Source: DTU015 sp964406505 (lineage in GTDB: Bacteria; Bacillota; Sulfobacillia; Fermentithermobacillales; Fermentithermobacillaceae). Taken from it: a stretch of 26,000 nt of DNA. The stretch's first letter is position 1. Each line of letters opens with the position of its first letter. The stretch lies in contig CAYORX010000022.1 of assembly GCA_964406505.1 (NCBI GenBank), positions 1-26,000 of the forward strand, in the 5' to 3' direction. The position numbers and the translations under genes were made by a program. The notes beneath the pieces are model-generated. The model saw nothing but the letters and a program-made list of their open reading frames with translations. It did no database searches and was not told the DNA's origin. Shown one piece after another: positions 8,889 to 17,416 of this stretch.

Positions 8889-9052
8889 ACATTACCTACA
8901 TTCATCTATAGGCACGCATTCAGACATTGGCGATTTCAATTTTGCCTAAAAGAAATCTTGCATTAAGCTATACTTTTGAAAAAGCCTAAGCGACATTATT
9001 ATATTCTGTTAGCACAAATGCCGATTATATTTACGCATTATATATGTAAAAT
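8889..9052. other. Short intergenic region
   Basis: No gene or convincing terminator is visible between the truncated M14 remnant and the end of the first deacylase gene. The only pattern is a weak CTTTT/AAAAG pairing near 8970-8981. Confidence 0.4.
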
Positions 9053-10633
9053 TTATGTTTTTCGTAGCACCTTACCTGCCCTGATGCCTGTAACTTCGCC
9101 TTCCCAAATAGCGGGTAACCCGTTAACGAAAACTCCATGAATTCCTTCCGGAAACTGCCATGGGTTTTGAAAACTACTTTTATCTATAATTGTTTCTTCA
9201 TCAAATACCACGATATCAGCCGCGAGTCCCGCTTTTAATACACCTCTGTCATATATTTTCATCTTCGACGCGGGCAAAGACGTCATTTTCCTTATCGCTT
9301 CTTCCATAGGCAGAATTGCTTTTTCTCTTACATAGCGGCCAAGCACTCTAGGATAGGTTCCTATGCTCCGAGGATGGGTTTTTCCATCTTCCTTCACAGT
9401 GACAGTACCATCTGTTACAAAACAAACTCTGGGATGTTTCATAGCTGCCACAAGATCATTTTCGTTCATAGCATGCCTGATTATCCTCACTCGAATTTTA
9501 TTGTGTAGCAATACGTCGAGCGCGGCATTTTGCGGTGGTTTTGAAAGTTTAACCGCAACTTGGTTCATATTCAAGCCTTCCATCCATTTATCATTTGGGT
9601 TATGAACAGAAGTGATTACGATTTTACCCCAACCGCCTTGCTCTTGTGTTCTCCGGTCAGATTCTTGGGCTATTTTATCACGAAGAGCACTGTCGGGTTG
9701 GAGTAATTTTATGGCCCCTATATTTCCTTCAGCTAACACCCAGTCAGGCAAAACAATAGCTAATCCAGTGCTTGAAGCCAAGTAGGGATAAACGTCTGCA
9801 GAAATATCTATGCCTTTTACTTGCGCTGAATCTAACATTCTTAAAGTATTGGGAAGTTTGCCCCAGTTTGTTTCTCCTACAGATTTCAAATGAGAAATTT
9901 CAAAACGCACATTGCTACGCCCTGCAACTTTTATTGCCTCTTCAACAGATTCAAAAAGATCGGGTCCTTCATTTCTCAAATGCATGGCATGAATACCGTC
10001 CATGCCCGCAACAGGCTCAGAAATCGCCACTAGTTCATCCAAATCAGCAAAGCGTCCCGGTGCATATTCAAGACCACTTGAAACACCGAAAGCACCTGCT
10101 AACATATGTTTTCGGGAAATCTCTATCATGCTGCGCTTTTCTTGAAAAGTAAGAGGCCTTCCAGAATTACCGACCAACTGTGTTCTTACATCACCGTGTC
10201 CGAACAACAGGGCCGCATTTACCGCTGGCCTAGCTATTTCAATAGCCCGCAAAAACCCATTAAGGTCCTTCCATCTAAATTGTACATCACCAAATTGGTG
10301 TTCGCCGGGAGCACTACCTGCACTTCCACCACAATTCCCGCCTACAGAAGTGGTAATACCTTGACGTATCAGACATTCTGCTTGAGGGTGTAATAAAATA
10401 CCTCTATCGGAATGACTGTGGATATCAATAAAACCTGGCGAAGCAAGTAACCCGCTACAATCATATTTGAGGGTATCATTAGGGATAATTGATGAGTTTA
10501 TTTGTTCTATTGCAGCGATTTTTCCATCAGAGATTAATATATCACCTGAAATAGGAGGTAACCCCGTGCCATCGTAAATAGTTAAACCTTGCAAAAGAAA
10601 GTTCCGGGTGTTTTTCAGTTCCGTTTCTTGCAT
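9053..10633 (-). CDS. N-acyl-D-amino-acid deacylase (D-aminoacylase family)
   Basis: This is an amidohydrolase-superfamily enzyme that removes the acyl group from N-acyl-D-amino acids, giving a free D-amino acid and a fatty or acetic acid, probably in the cytoplasm. The beta/alpha barrel carries the metal motif IDIHSHSD (H72, H74), the bridging cysteine of GGNCGGSAG (C101), MHLRNEG and FEISHLKSVG (zinc histidines), and CFVTDG (the catalytic aspartate). A small beta-sandwich is built from both ends, and GLAADIVVFD near the C-terminus is typical of the family. Length (526 aa) is standard. The ATG at 10633 lies 11 bases after AAAGGAGG, a slightly long spacing. A paralogue sits at 13920-15473; identity between them looks modest, so they may differ in acyl or side-chain preference. 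Confidence 0.9.
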   Translation of the reverse strand: MQETELKNTRNFLLQGLTIYDGTGLPPISGDILISDGKIAAIEQINSSIIPNDTLKYDCSGLLASPGFIDIHSHSDRGILLHPQAECLIRQGITTSVGGNCGGSAGSAPGEHQFGDVQFRWKDLNGFLRAIEIARPAVNAALLFGHGDVRTQLVGNSGRPLTFQEKRSMIEISRKHMLAGAFGVSSGLEYAPGRFADLDELVAISEPVAGMDGIHAMHLRNEGPDLFESVEEAIKVAGRSNVRFEISHLKSVGETNWGKLPNTLRMLDSAQVKGIDISADVYPYLASSTGLAIVLPDWVLAEGNIGAIKLLQPDSALRDKIAQESDRRTQEQGGWGKIVITSVHNPNDKWMEGLNMNQVAVKLSKPPQNAALDVLLHNKIRVRIIRHAMNENDLVAAMKHPRVCFVTDGTVTVKEDGKTHPRSIGTYPRVLGRYVREKAILPMEEAIRKMTSLPASKMKIYDRGVLKAGLAADIVVFDEETIIDKSSFQNPWQFPEGIHGVFVNGLPAIWEGEVTGIRAGKVLRKT

Positions 10634-10967
10634 TAGAGCAACTGCCTCCTTTTAATGCTCTATTAGTGATCTGTTCTTGAACCAACTGTTTATTTGATAA
10701 TACTAAACTAGGTAAACAATAACCTGGAACTATAGATGTTAACAAGAGGGTTAATACTTCCACTTGGAGTTATTCGAACGAACAGTGTTTGGTTTTGCAT
10801 AATTACTGTTTTGTATGGACTGATCAAATCAATAAATTGCAGTTGTAATTTTGGCAGGTGATGATAATAATTAAACTAAATAATACATGACAGGTACACA
10901 CCGATACATTTCCGCTTGAGGGGAAAATTCCCAATTCACTCCAACTTTGATGTATGGCAGAACTAGG
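10634..10967. other. Intergenic region upstream of the deacylase and downstream of carD
   Basis: No gene is supported in this stretch. On the minus strand TTGATC ... AATTAT with a 17-base gap, near 10795-10825, is a weak promoter candidate for the deacylase. A short near-palindrome (GGGGAAAATTCCC, about 10920-10932) lies downstream of carD and might be a weak terminator, but it has no clear U-tract. Confidence 0.3.
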
Positions 10968-11444
10968 CTATTCAAGAATTTCTTCGACTAAACCGGTGGC
11001 TTTTTCTTCGTCCCAATTGGTAGCTAGGATAATTTCAGAAAGAAGTATTTCTTTAGCATTTTCCAACATTTTACGTTCAGTAGTCGCGAGCCCTCTTTCC
11101 CTATCTCTCGCTGCAAGATTCTTAACCACACCTGCAACTTCAAATATGTCGCCGCTTCTTATTTTTTCGAGATTTTTGCGGTATCGTCTGTTCCAATTAG
11201 AAGACATAGATGTAGGCTCTTGGCCTAAGATATCTAAAACTTCATCTACCTTTGAAGATTCTATTATATTCCTAAGTCCTGTGCCATCGATATTATCAAC
11301 TGGAATCATAACTTTCATATCGCTAACAGGAAGATGCAGCACATAATATCTATGAGTCTTGCCAAGAATCTTCTTTTGTTCGATTCCTTTTATTAGCCCT
11401 GCACCATGCATAGGATATACCACACAGTCTCCGACTCTAAACAT
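10968..11444 (-). CDS. CarD/CdnL-family RNA-polymerase-binding regulator
   Basis: This 158-residue protein joins the transcription initiation complex. CarD-family proteins bind the RNA polymerase beta subunit through an N-terminal Tudor-like domain and stabilise the open promoter complex. That domain is clear (MFRVGDCVVYPMHGAG, then IPVDNIDGTGLR near residues 50-62), and a helical C-terminal half follows (SSNWNRRYRKNLEKI, then SERKML-type helices), as in the family. I set the start at ATG 11444 because GGGAGGAAGG lies just upstream; an in-frame upstream start would add residues that do not match the family. A strong promoter (11477-11505) precedes it. No partner gene is adjacent. Many Firmicutes use it as a global regulator of stable RNA and growth genes. 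Confidence 0.9.
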   Translation of the reverse strand: MFRVGDCVVYPMHGAGLIKGIEQKKILGKTHRYYVLHLPVSDMKVMIPVDNIDGTGLRNIIESSKVDEVLDILGQEPTSMSSNWNRRYRKNLEKIRSGDIFEVAGVVKNLAARDRERGLATTERKMLENAKEILLSEIILATNWDEEKATGLVEEILE

Positions 11445-11476
11445 TAGCCTTCCTCCCAATTTATCTTTGAATACTA

Positions 11477-11505
11477 ATTCTACCATTAATTGGGCTTTTG
11501 GTCAA
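11477..11505 (-). promoter_or_regulatory. Sigma-A promoter of carD
   Basis: On the minus strand TTGACC (11500-11505) and TAGAAT (11477-11482) are separated by 17 bases (5/6 and 5/6 matches). Transcription would start near 11470, about 25 bases before the carD ATG. This is the best promoter match in the window. Confidence 0.75.
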
Positions 11506-11509
11506 GTTG

Positions 11510-12103
11510 TAAAAAAAATATTTGTTGTAGATCGACCAGAGTATCGTTCACAACAATTCAGGCGGTTAAAAAGATCTTCGGAAATATGTTCCTTTGAGTT
11601 TTGGCTGATTGATGCCAAATATGTTGCCGATCGCTCGGCTTTACCCGACGAAGCTTATGTCGCTATCTTTAAAAATAAACTTCCTCGTTACCAATTTACA
11701 GCAATTGATATCAAAACCAGGCTTCGTTTTATTGCTTATGCCCATTCACTGTTCTTTGAGCACGGACTTCCTTTTATGTTGTTGGTAGAGACCTGGCTTA
11801 GGGCTTTTGGAATCAGCCAATGCTTTCATAGAAAGATCCCACCGTACTGACGATGAGGGATTTTACGCTATCGATCTATCTAAATCAACGTCACCAGCAT
11901 CCTTTATGCAAATGGCCCAGGATTGGATCTGTTTTTACAATTATGCAAGACCCCATTTTGGTGTGGATATGACAACAGGTAGAACACCTATCAAAGCCGT
12001 CAAACGTTATCATGTTTTATGTCATCCGACCATCGCTTCTATGCCTATTGTTATGCTGGAACGTACAACCCTGCACATTAACCATCTTTTTGACCTAACT
12101 TAA
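11510..12103 (+). mobile_element. Degenerate IS481-like (integrase-core) transposase remnant
   Basis: Two reading frames cover parts of a DDE transposase with an rve integrase core. Frame 1 (to about 11850) has LPRYQFTAIDIKTRLRFIAY, the strand carrying the first catalytic Asp. Frame 2 (from about 11800 to 12103) has NAFIERSHRTDDEGFYAID, with the third catalytic Glu in IERSHR, then WICFYNYARPHFGVDM. The middle part, which should hold the second aspartate (QTDNGxEF), is missing and the frames do not join, so an internal deletion of about 30 residues plus a frame change has killed it. The N-terminal DNA-binding region is also absent. It begins right next to the carD promoter and ends before the serine hydrolase. 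Terminal repeats were not found. Family assignment is by pattern only. Confidence 0.65.
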
Positions 12104-12199
12104 GATACCTTGGGACTATTCAATACATAATATTAAGAAGTTGAACGATACTATGGCCCATTACATAAAAAATATGATTAGTTTGAACAATCTTACCGT

Positions 12200-13552
12200 T
12201 CATTTCACCTTATAAATCAATCTCATTCCTTGCCTCATAGCCCAAACTTCTCCTAAAGAATTAAACAGGAAAAATACTTCTGTATCTTTTGATTCTTGTT
12301 CGATGATTAACGAGTTTAATCCAGTCATTTTTACCACATACCTACGGTCCTTTCCTTCAGTTTTGAAAACAGCTACTAAACCTTTTGAACAAAGTTCAAA
12401 GCTAATTCTAGAACCCTCATCTGATTCATAAGTTCCACTGATTTTTTCCAAGTGTTCGTGGGGAACCTGTACATGCGGTTTTTTAGATACGTGGTTATCT
12501 GCAGGAAGATTTAAACTTGAGTTAACCGCCGCAAAAAACACGTCTTGTGCAGGAAAATTGGAGAGATTACTTAGCACAGCGATTGCAATTTTCTTTTCCG
12601 GGATAAATCCTATGTACGACGCAACTCCGGGTATATTTCCACCATGCATCACCACTGAGGCTTCATCAACATATTCAGGTATAATCCTAAAACCATAAGA
12701 GTAATAGCTCCCGTCTTCCATAGGATAGTAGGGAGTAATCATCCTGTCTATTGTTGAAGATTCACAGATCTTTATTCCATTAACAATACCTTTGCCTAGA
12801 TAGACTTCCATATACTTCAATAGATCCCCAACTGATGACTTTATCGCTCCGGAAGACGCATAAGCGTCACGGTGGCTCCATGGAATTTTTATAAGCCTAT
12901 CGCCATTATCGTAGCTGTATTTACCTTGTATTTGAAAATCTGAAAGCCGCCCAATACCTGTAAATGTATGTTCCATACCCAAAGGTTTCCAAAGACTATT
13001 TCCCAAAAAAGCTTCAAACGAAATACCAACAACGCGTTCAATCAATTCTCCTAATAGGGAATAACAGTCGTTAGAATAACTTACATGTTCGCCTGGCATC
13101 CCCAAAAGCCTAAAGTCGTTATTTACAATAAAATCAATGAGCTGTTTGTTGTCTTCGATTTTGAAATCACCTTTTTGAACACGGGCGGATATTAAAGGTA
13201 TCCCCGAAGTATGAGTCAAAAAATTGTGCACTAAGATTTTTTCTGCTTTGCCTGGTTGATACAGATTAAATTCAGGTAAATATCTTTTTACCGGTTGGGA
13301 TACTGATATTTTACCCGCTTCAACTAGCATGTTGACTGCCAAAGCTGTAAACGATTTAGTAACAGAAGCCAAACCAAATACCGTGTTTTTAGTCACAGGT
13401 TGGTTTTTTTCAACATCAGCTAAACCGAAGCCTTTGAAATATTCTAAAGAGCCATCGATAGATAATCCTACACCTAATCCGGGAACACCGGTTTTGCCAA
13501 TCAGGCGGTTAACATAGTTTTCAAACTGGTCGACATTAAACTTTTTTCCCAA
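12200..13552 (-). CDS. Beta-lactamase-fold serine hydrolase (S12/class C-like)
   Basis: This is a serine hydrolase of the class-C beta-lactamase/D-alanyl-D-alanine carboxypeptidase superfamily, which also includes D-aminopeptidases and esterases. Active-site elements are SVTK (Ser63-Lys66, SxxK), YSN (the Tyr general base, in HVSYSNDCY) and HGGNIPG (replacing the KTG box). The conserved FLTHTSG segment is present, and a C-terminal beta-rich domain of about 90 residues follows the catalytic domain. No signal peptide is seen, so it is probably cytoplasmic, which fits peptide metabolism better than cell-wall work. I place the start at TTG 13552 (LGKKFNVDQ...), where AAAGGAG lies nine bases upstream; an earlier TTG (13591) has no such site. 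It is divergent from the second deacylase. Substrate is not readable. Confidence 0.85.
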   Translation of the reverse strand: MGKKFNVDQFENYVNRLIGKTGVPGLGVGLSIDGSLEYFKGFGLADVEKNQPVTKNTVFGLASVTKSFTALAVNMLVEAGKISVSQPVKRYLPEFNLYQPGKAEKILVHNFLTHTSGIPLISARVQKGDFKIEDNKQLIDFIVNNDFRLLGMPGEHVSYSNDCYSLLGELIERVVGISFEAFLGNSLWKPLGMEHTFTGIGRLSDFQIQGKYSYDNGDRLIKIPWSHRDAYASSGAIKSSVGDLLKYMEVYLGKGIVNGIKICESSTIDRMITPYYPMEDGSYYSYGFRIIPEYVDEASVVMHGGNIPGVASYIGFIPEKKIAIAVLSNLSNFPAQDVFFAAVNSSLNLPADNHVSKKPHVQVPHEHLEKISGTYESDEGSRISFELCSKGLVAVFKTEGKDRRYVVKMTGLNSLIIEQESKDTEVFFLFNSLGEVWAMRQGMRLIYKVK

Positions 13553-13591
13553 TTGAATTAACTCCTTTTGTAAACATCGTTGTAGTTTCAA

Positions 13592-13919
13592 TATTCTTAT
13601 TGTGGATAAATACTTCGCAATGCCGAAACTTTACACCTTTTTTTGATCGAATTTAGTAAAATGTCTGACCGTTTCAAATTTGTTTGTAGAAACAAGAACT
13701 TACAATTCACAAAAACGGTTCTAGCTATGCACACATCTTGAGCAGGAAGTCTCCATATTATTGGCGAAGTTATGACTCAGAAGCAATCTATGTAGACACT
13801 GCTAACTACACACTTGTCAATAAACACATTATGAACAATGACAATACAGCCAAAACCGGAACCGATAGAAAAACATCACGTAAATCTAGTTTTTTGAATC
13901 ATATAAGGAGGAGGACGGT
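13592..13919. other. Divergent intergenic region
   Basis: No gene is supported here. The region should drive the serine hydrolase leftward and the deacylase rightward. I see AAGGAGGAGG (about 13905-13914) as the deacylase ribosome site but no convincing sigma-A promoter. Confidence 0.4.
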
Positions 13920-15473
13920 TTGTACGATATAATTTTTAAAAACGCGAGGGTATTTGATGGAACAGGTGCACCATGGTTTCGCGCCGATGTCGCTATAAAA
14001 AATGGTTTTATAGCGAAAATCGGTGAAATAAATCAACCGGCCAAAAAGCTTATAGATGCTAAAGAAAGATATCTGTCACCCGGCTTCATAGACGCTCATT
14101 CTCACTCTGACCGTACTTTGGTTGGCACACCCACCGCTGACAGCAAAGTAATGCAAGGTGTTACACTTGAGGTGATTGGACAATGTGGATCATCGGCTGC
14201 CCCAAAAAATTTAGGGTATAGACCCGATGCAGATGAACCAAACACAGAGTCTGAGTCACAACAATGGACTGATATGGCGTCTTATTTAAAACTTTTAGAA
14301 GACCAAGGAATTAGCGTAAACATCATTCAATTGGTAGGCCATGGTACAATCCGAAGACAGGTTATGGGCTCAGATGACCGTTTACCCACAGATGAAGAAC
14401 TCTCTTTAATGAAACAATTAGTATCGGAATCCATGGAGCAAGGAGCACTTGGCCTTTCAACAGGATTGATTTACGTTCCCGGCACTTATTCAGACACAAG
14501 CGAAGTTATCGAATTAGCGAAAATTGCCGCAAAACACGGGGGAATATATTTTACGCACATAAGGAACGAAGAAGACGACCTAATTGAATCAATTGAGGAA
14601 GCAATAAAAATTGGTTTTGAAGCGAATCTCCCTGTTCAGATCTCTCATTTCAAAGTGAAAGAAAAGCGCAATTGGGGTAAAGTTGTAAAAGCGATCTCTA
14701 TGATCGAAGAAGCTAGAGAACAAGGACTTGATATTACGGCGGATCAGTATCCTTACACCGCTTCGTCAACTAGTTTAGGTGCCGCTTTACCTTCCTGGGT
14801 TTGGGGTAAAGGAACGATGGAAGGTTTAGAACTATTCAAAGATACTTCCCAGCGGGAAAAAATCATTCAAGCCATTTCCGATCGCTCGTGGCCCAACTTG
14901 GTCTTAGCCAACGTAAAGAATCAAGATGACAAGGCTTTCATTGGCCAAAGCGTACAGCAAGTAGCCGAAACTTTGGGTGTCACACCCGAAAATGCCTGTC
15001 TTGACCTTCTTACTCGTAATGACGGTGACGTACAAATAGTTAATTTCGCAATGTGCAACGAAGATGTTGATACTATAATGAGTCAACCATGGGTTATGAT
15101 CGGTTCTGATGGCAGTGGCCTTAAAGTGGAGACTGCCAAAGGTCAACCTCACCCAAGGAATTATGGGACTTTTGTAAGAGTTTTGGCAAAATACGTACGA
15201 GACAAAAAGATACTACGGATAGAAGAAGCAATTAGGAGGATGACCTCACTTGCGGCCGCACGTTTAGGTTTGCAGGATCGCGGCATTTTGCGTGAAGGCA
15301 TGCGGGCAGATTTGGTATTGTTCGATGATAAAGAAGTACTTGATAAAGCCACCTTCGAAGATCCTCACCAGTATGCTACAGGTATTCATTGGGTATTGGT
15401 CAATGGAGTTCCTGTGGTAAAAGATGGGCACCATACAGGTGAAAGACCTGGCATGGTAATAAGAGAAACATAA
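13920..15473 (+). CDS. N-acyl-D-amino-acid deacylase (second copy)
   Basis: This 517-residue amidohydrolase-superfamily deacylase hydrolyses N-acyl-D-amino acids. Metal-site and catalytic elements are AHSHSD (H60, H62), GQCGSSA (bridging C89), THIRNE and ISHFKVKEK (zinc histidines), and MIGSDGSG (catalytic Asp). The C-terminal beta-sandwich has GMRADLVLFD. Start is TTG at 13920 with AAGGAGGAGG about six bases upstream; the family start MYDIIFKNARVFDGTG fits exactly. It shares the fold, length and motif order of the deacylase at 9053-10633 but the sequences differ widely, so these are old paralogues and not a recent duplication. Downstream are a hairpin and the S9 pseudogene on the same strand, perhaps formerly one operon. 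Confidence 0.9.
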   Translation: MYDIIFKNARVFDGTGAPWFRADVAIKNGFIAKIGEINQPAKKLIDAKERYLSPGFIDAHSHSDRTLVGTPTADSKVMQGVTLEVIGQCGSSAAPKNLGYRPDADEPNTESESQQWTDMASYLKLLEDQGISVNIIQLVGHGTIRRQVMGSDDRLPTDEELSLMKQLVSESMEQGALGLSTGLIYVPGTYSDTSEVIELAKIAAKHGGIYFTHIRNEEDDLIESIEEAIKIGFEANLPVQISHFKVKEKRNWGKVVKAISMIEEAREQGLDITADQYPYTASSTSLGAALPSWVWGKGTMEGLELFKDTSQREKIIQAISDRSWPNLVLANVKNQDDKAFIGQSVQQVAETLGVTPENACLDLLTRNDGDVQIVNFAMCNEDVDTIMSQPWVMIGSDGSGLKVETAKGQPHPRNYGTFVRVLAKYVRDKKILRIEEAIRRMTSLAAARLGLQDRGILREGMRADLVLFDDKEVLDKATFEDPHQYATGIHWVLVNGVPVVKDGHHTGERPGMVIRET

Positions 15474-15514
15474 AAAAATCTAACCACTTCAAACCGTAAT
15501 TTTGAATGAAATAA

Positions 15515-15561
15515 TAAGAGTCGACTTAATAAACCAATTTGGGGTTTAACGTCGGCTCTTA
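15515..15561 (+). terminator. Hairpin downstream of deacylase 2
   Basis: TAAGAGTCGAC (15515-15525) pairs with GTCGGCTCTTA (15551-15561), 11 pairs with one G-T wobble. An inner AAACC/GGTTT stem (15531-15535 with 15543-15547) sits within the loop. No U-tract follows, so it may be an attenuator or an RNA-stability element between deacylase 2 and the S9 pseudogene. Confidence 0.45.
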
Positions 15562-15585
15562 AATTCTTGGTAAAAAGGGAAGTGG

Positions 15586-17332
15586 ATGACAATGAAACCT
15601 ATGTACTCTAAAGATTTATTGTCGATGAAGACAGCAGCGAACCGTCAAATATCACCCGACGGTAATCAGGTGTTGCTTAGGTTAAAACCGTCGTGGGCGA
15701 AGGTCAAAACCAAACATACAAAACACAAATATACATATCCCAGTACAAATACGGCCAATGGACAGCTCGTAAATTTGGTTCCGGTATAGGGAATGATACC
15801 AGTCCAAGATGGTCTCCCTGTAAAACCGAGGTAGCCTTTTTGTCCGATCGCGATGGCGACAAAAAGCAAATTTTCATTTTGCCTTTAGATGATGGCGAAG
15901 CTATTCGGGTAACCTTAATGAAAAAGGGTGTACATAACCTTGTATGGTCCCCTGATTCGAAAGCATTTGTATTTGTTTCATCAAGGAAACCGGATTCCGA
16001 ATTCTCTGCTATTAAAGACCTGTGATCAGTACCTGCTGTTGGTGGTGAAATTAATAAACTTACCGGAAGCAACGCAGTACTTCATTCACCATCGTGGTCG
16101 CCGAATGGTCAACTTATCGCAAGTTACGGACCCGACAACGGATACAAAAGTGCCACTGTTCCTAAAATTTGTATAGTTGATCTCGGTAGTGGCTCTATTG
16201 AGTTTATAACTAAATCTGAGCAGTTAGGACCGGCGCAAAGAGTTGCCAGCGATATCAATATGATTTCCCTTTCAGAATCAAAGCCTCCCTAGTCAGCGGA
16301 TCGTCCTCAAAAGTTTGCGGTCGCTGTTACATCACCAGGAACCACATGTGATATTTGGTGCGTCGAAGTAGAAAATTAGCCTAATGATGGAGAAAACACT
16401 GATTCGGAGATTGTAAATAGCATAGGAAAAATACAGCGGTTAAGTAAACTTGATTACCAATTGCTTAAAAACGTATGCCTTAGTTTACCGGAAGAAGTTG
16501 AAGTAGAAAGCTCTGATGGGCAAAAGTTACAGGCTTGGGCTATGAACCCAACCGGAATGCAAACCGATGAAAAGTACCCATTTGTACTTGAGATTCACGG
16601 CGGTCCCCACACTGCGTACAGATATACGTTTACTCATGAATTTCAAATCTTAGCTTCGCGAGGGTATGGTGTAATTTTCAGTAATCCTAGGGGAACAAAG
16701 GATACGCTCAAGAATTTTTTACCGCTGCCCATCATGATTGGAGCGGCACCGATTATAAAGATGTAGTAGCTATTGCAGATCATGCAGCAAAATTGCCATG
16801 GGTAGATCAAGAAAAGATTGGGGTCACTGGTGAAAATTACGATGGCTATATGACAAACTGGATAATCTGACATGCCAGCAGGTTTAAGGTTGCCGTTTCG
16901 GGAAAAAACACATCCAATCGCTTTCGCCAATTCGGAACCAGCGACTATGCTTATATGAATGACGATTTTGAACTCGATAGAGAACCTTGAGATAATCCAA
17001 CCGCATATTTAGATCGTTCCCCTATAATGCATGTAAAAAATATAAACCCCCCTTTTGTTAATTCACGGTGAAAATGAACTGAGATACCCTATAAGCCGGA
17101 CAGAAGAGATGTTTGTAGCTCTCTCAAAAAGTCAACTAAGACGGTAGTCATGGTGAGAATCCCAGATGAAAGCCATGGGCTTTTCCGTTCAGGCAAACCT
17201 AGCCGGAGACTTGAAAGGTTAGAGTATATAGTTGCTTGGTTTGATATGTATATGGGACCCATAAACAATTATTCGATACCAATTGCCGAACCTGCAGAAT
17301 TGAATCTAAAACTTCCCGACAAATTTGTATAA
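15586..17332 (+). pseudogene. Decayed S9-family prolyl-oligopeptidase-like peptidase
   Basis: The whole gene is still readable in pieces: an N-terminal beta-propeller with SPRWSP, LSDRDGDKKQIFILPLD, WSPDSKAFVF and SWSPNGQ repeats, then the alpha/beta-hydrolase domain (EIHGGPHTAY, NPRG, DYKDVVAIADHA, IPDESHG). It carries in-frame stops TGA 16023-16025, TAG 16290-16292, TAG 16377-16379, TGA 16868-16870 and TGA 16988-16990. Frameshifts occur near 15685, 16692, 17050 (a C-run) and 17137. The nucleophile elbow, which should read GxSxG, is GENYDG: Ser has become Asn (codon 16835-16837) and two glycines have become Glu and Asp. The catalytic His in SHG remains; the expected Asp is Glu in HGENE. It had a ribosome site (AAGGGAAG) and followed deacylase 2. 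It is dead, though long enough to have been lost recently. Confidence 0.9.
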
Positions 17333-17416
17333 ATATTTCACTGTCTTTGAACACTAGTGACCGGTGCCAACACGACTTCGCTTTTTTGCTTTGTTTTAGC
17401 TAGTCTGTTTATACGC
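17333..17416. other. Short convergent intergenic gap
   Basis: This gap separates the S9 pseudogene from the convergent MBL gene. No hairpin strong enough to call a terminator is seen. Confidence 0.35.

Noticed and set aside
10542..10763. A 73-codon minus-strand frame at the deacylase start
   Set aside because: It overlaps the coding start of the deacylase in another frame and has no ribosome site.
10915..10935. Terminator downstream of carD (GGGGAAAATTCCC)
   Set aside because: The stem is short and lacks a U-tract, so it was not called.
13738..13932. A 64-codon plus-strand frame upstream of deacylase 2
   Set aside because: It begins with TTG without a ribosome site, overlaps the deacylase start and shows no protein-like pattern.
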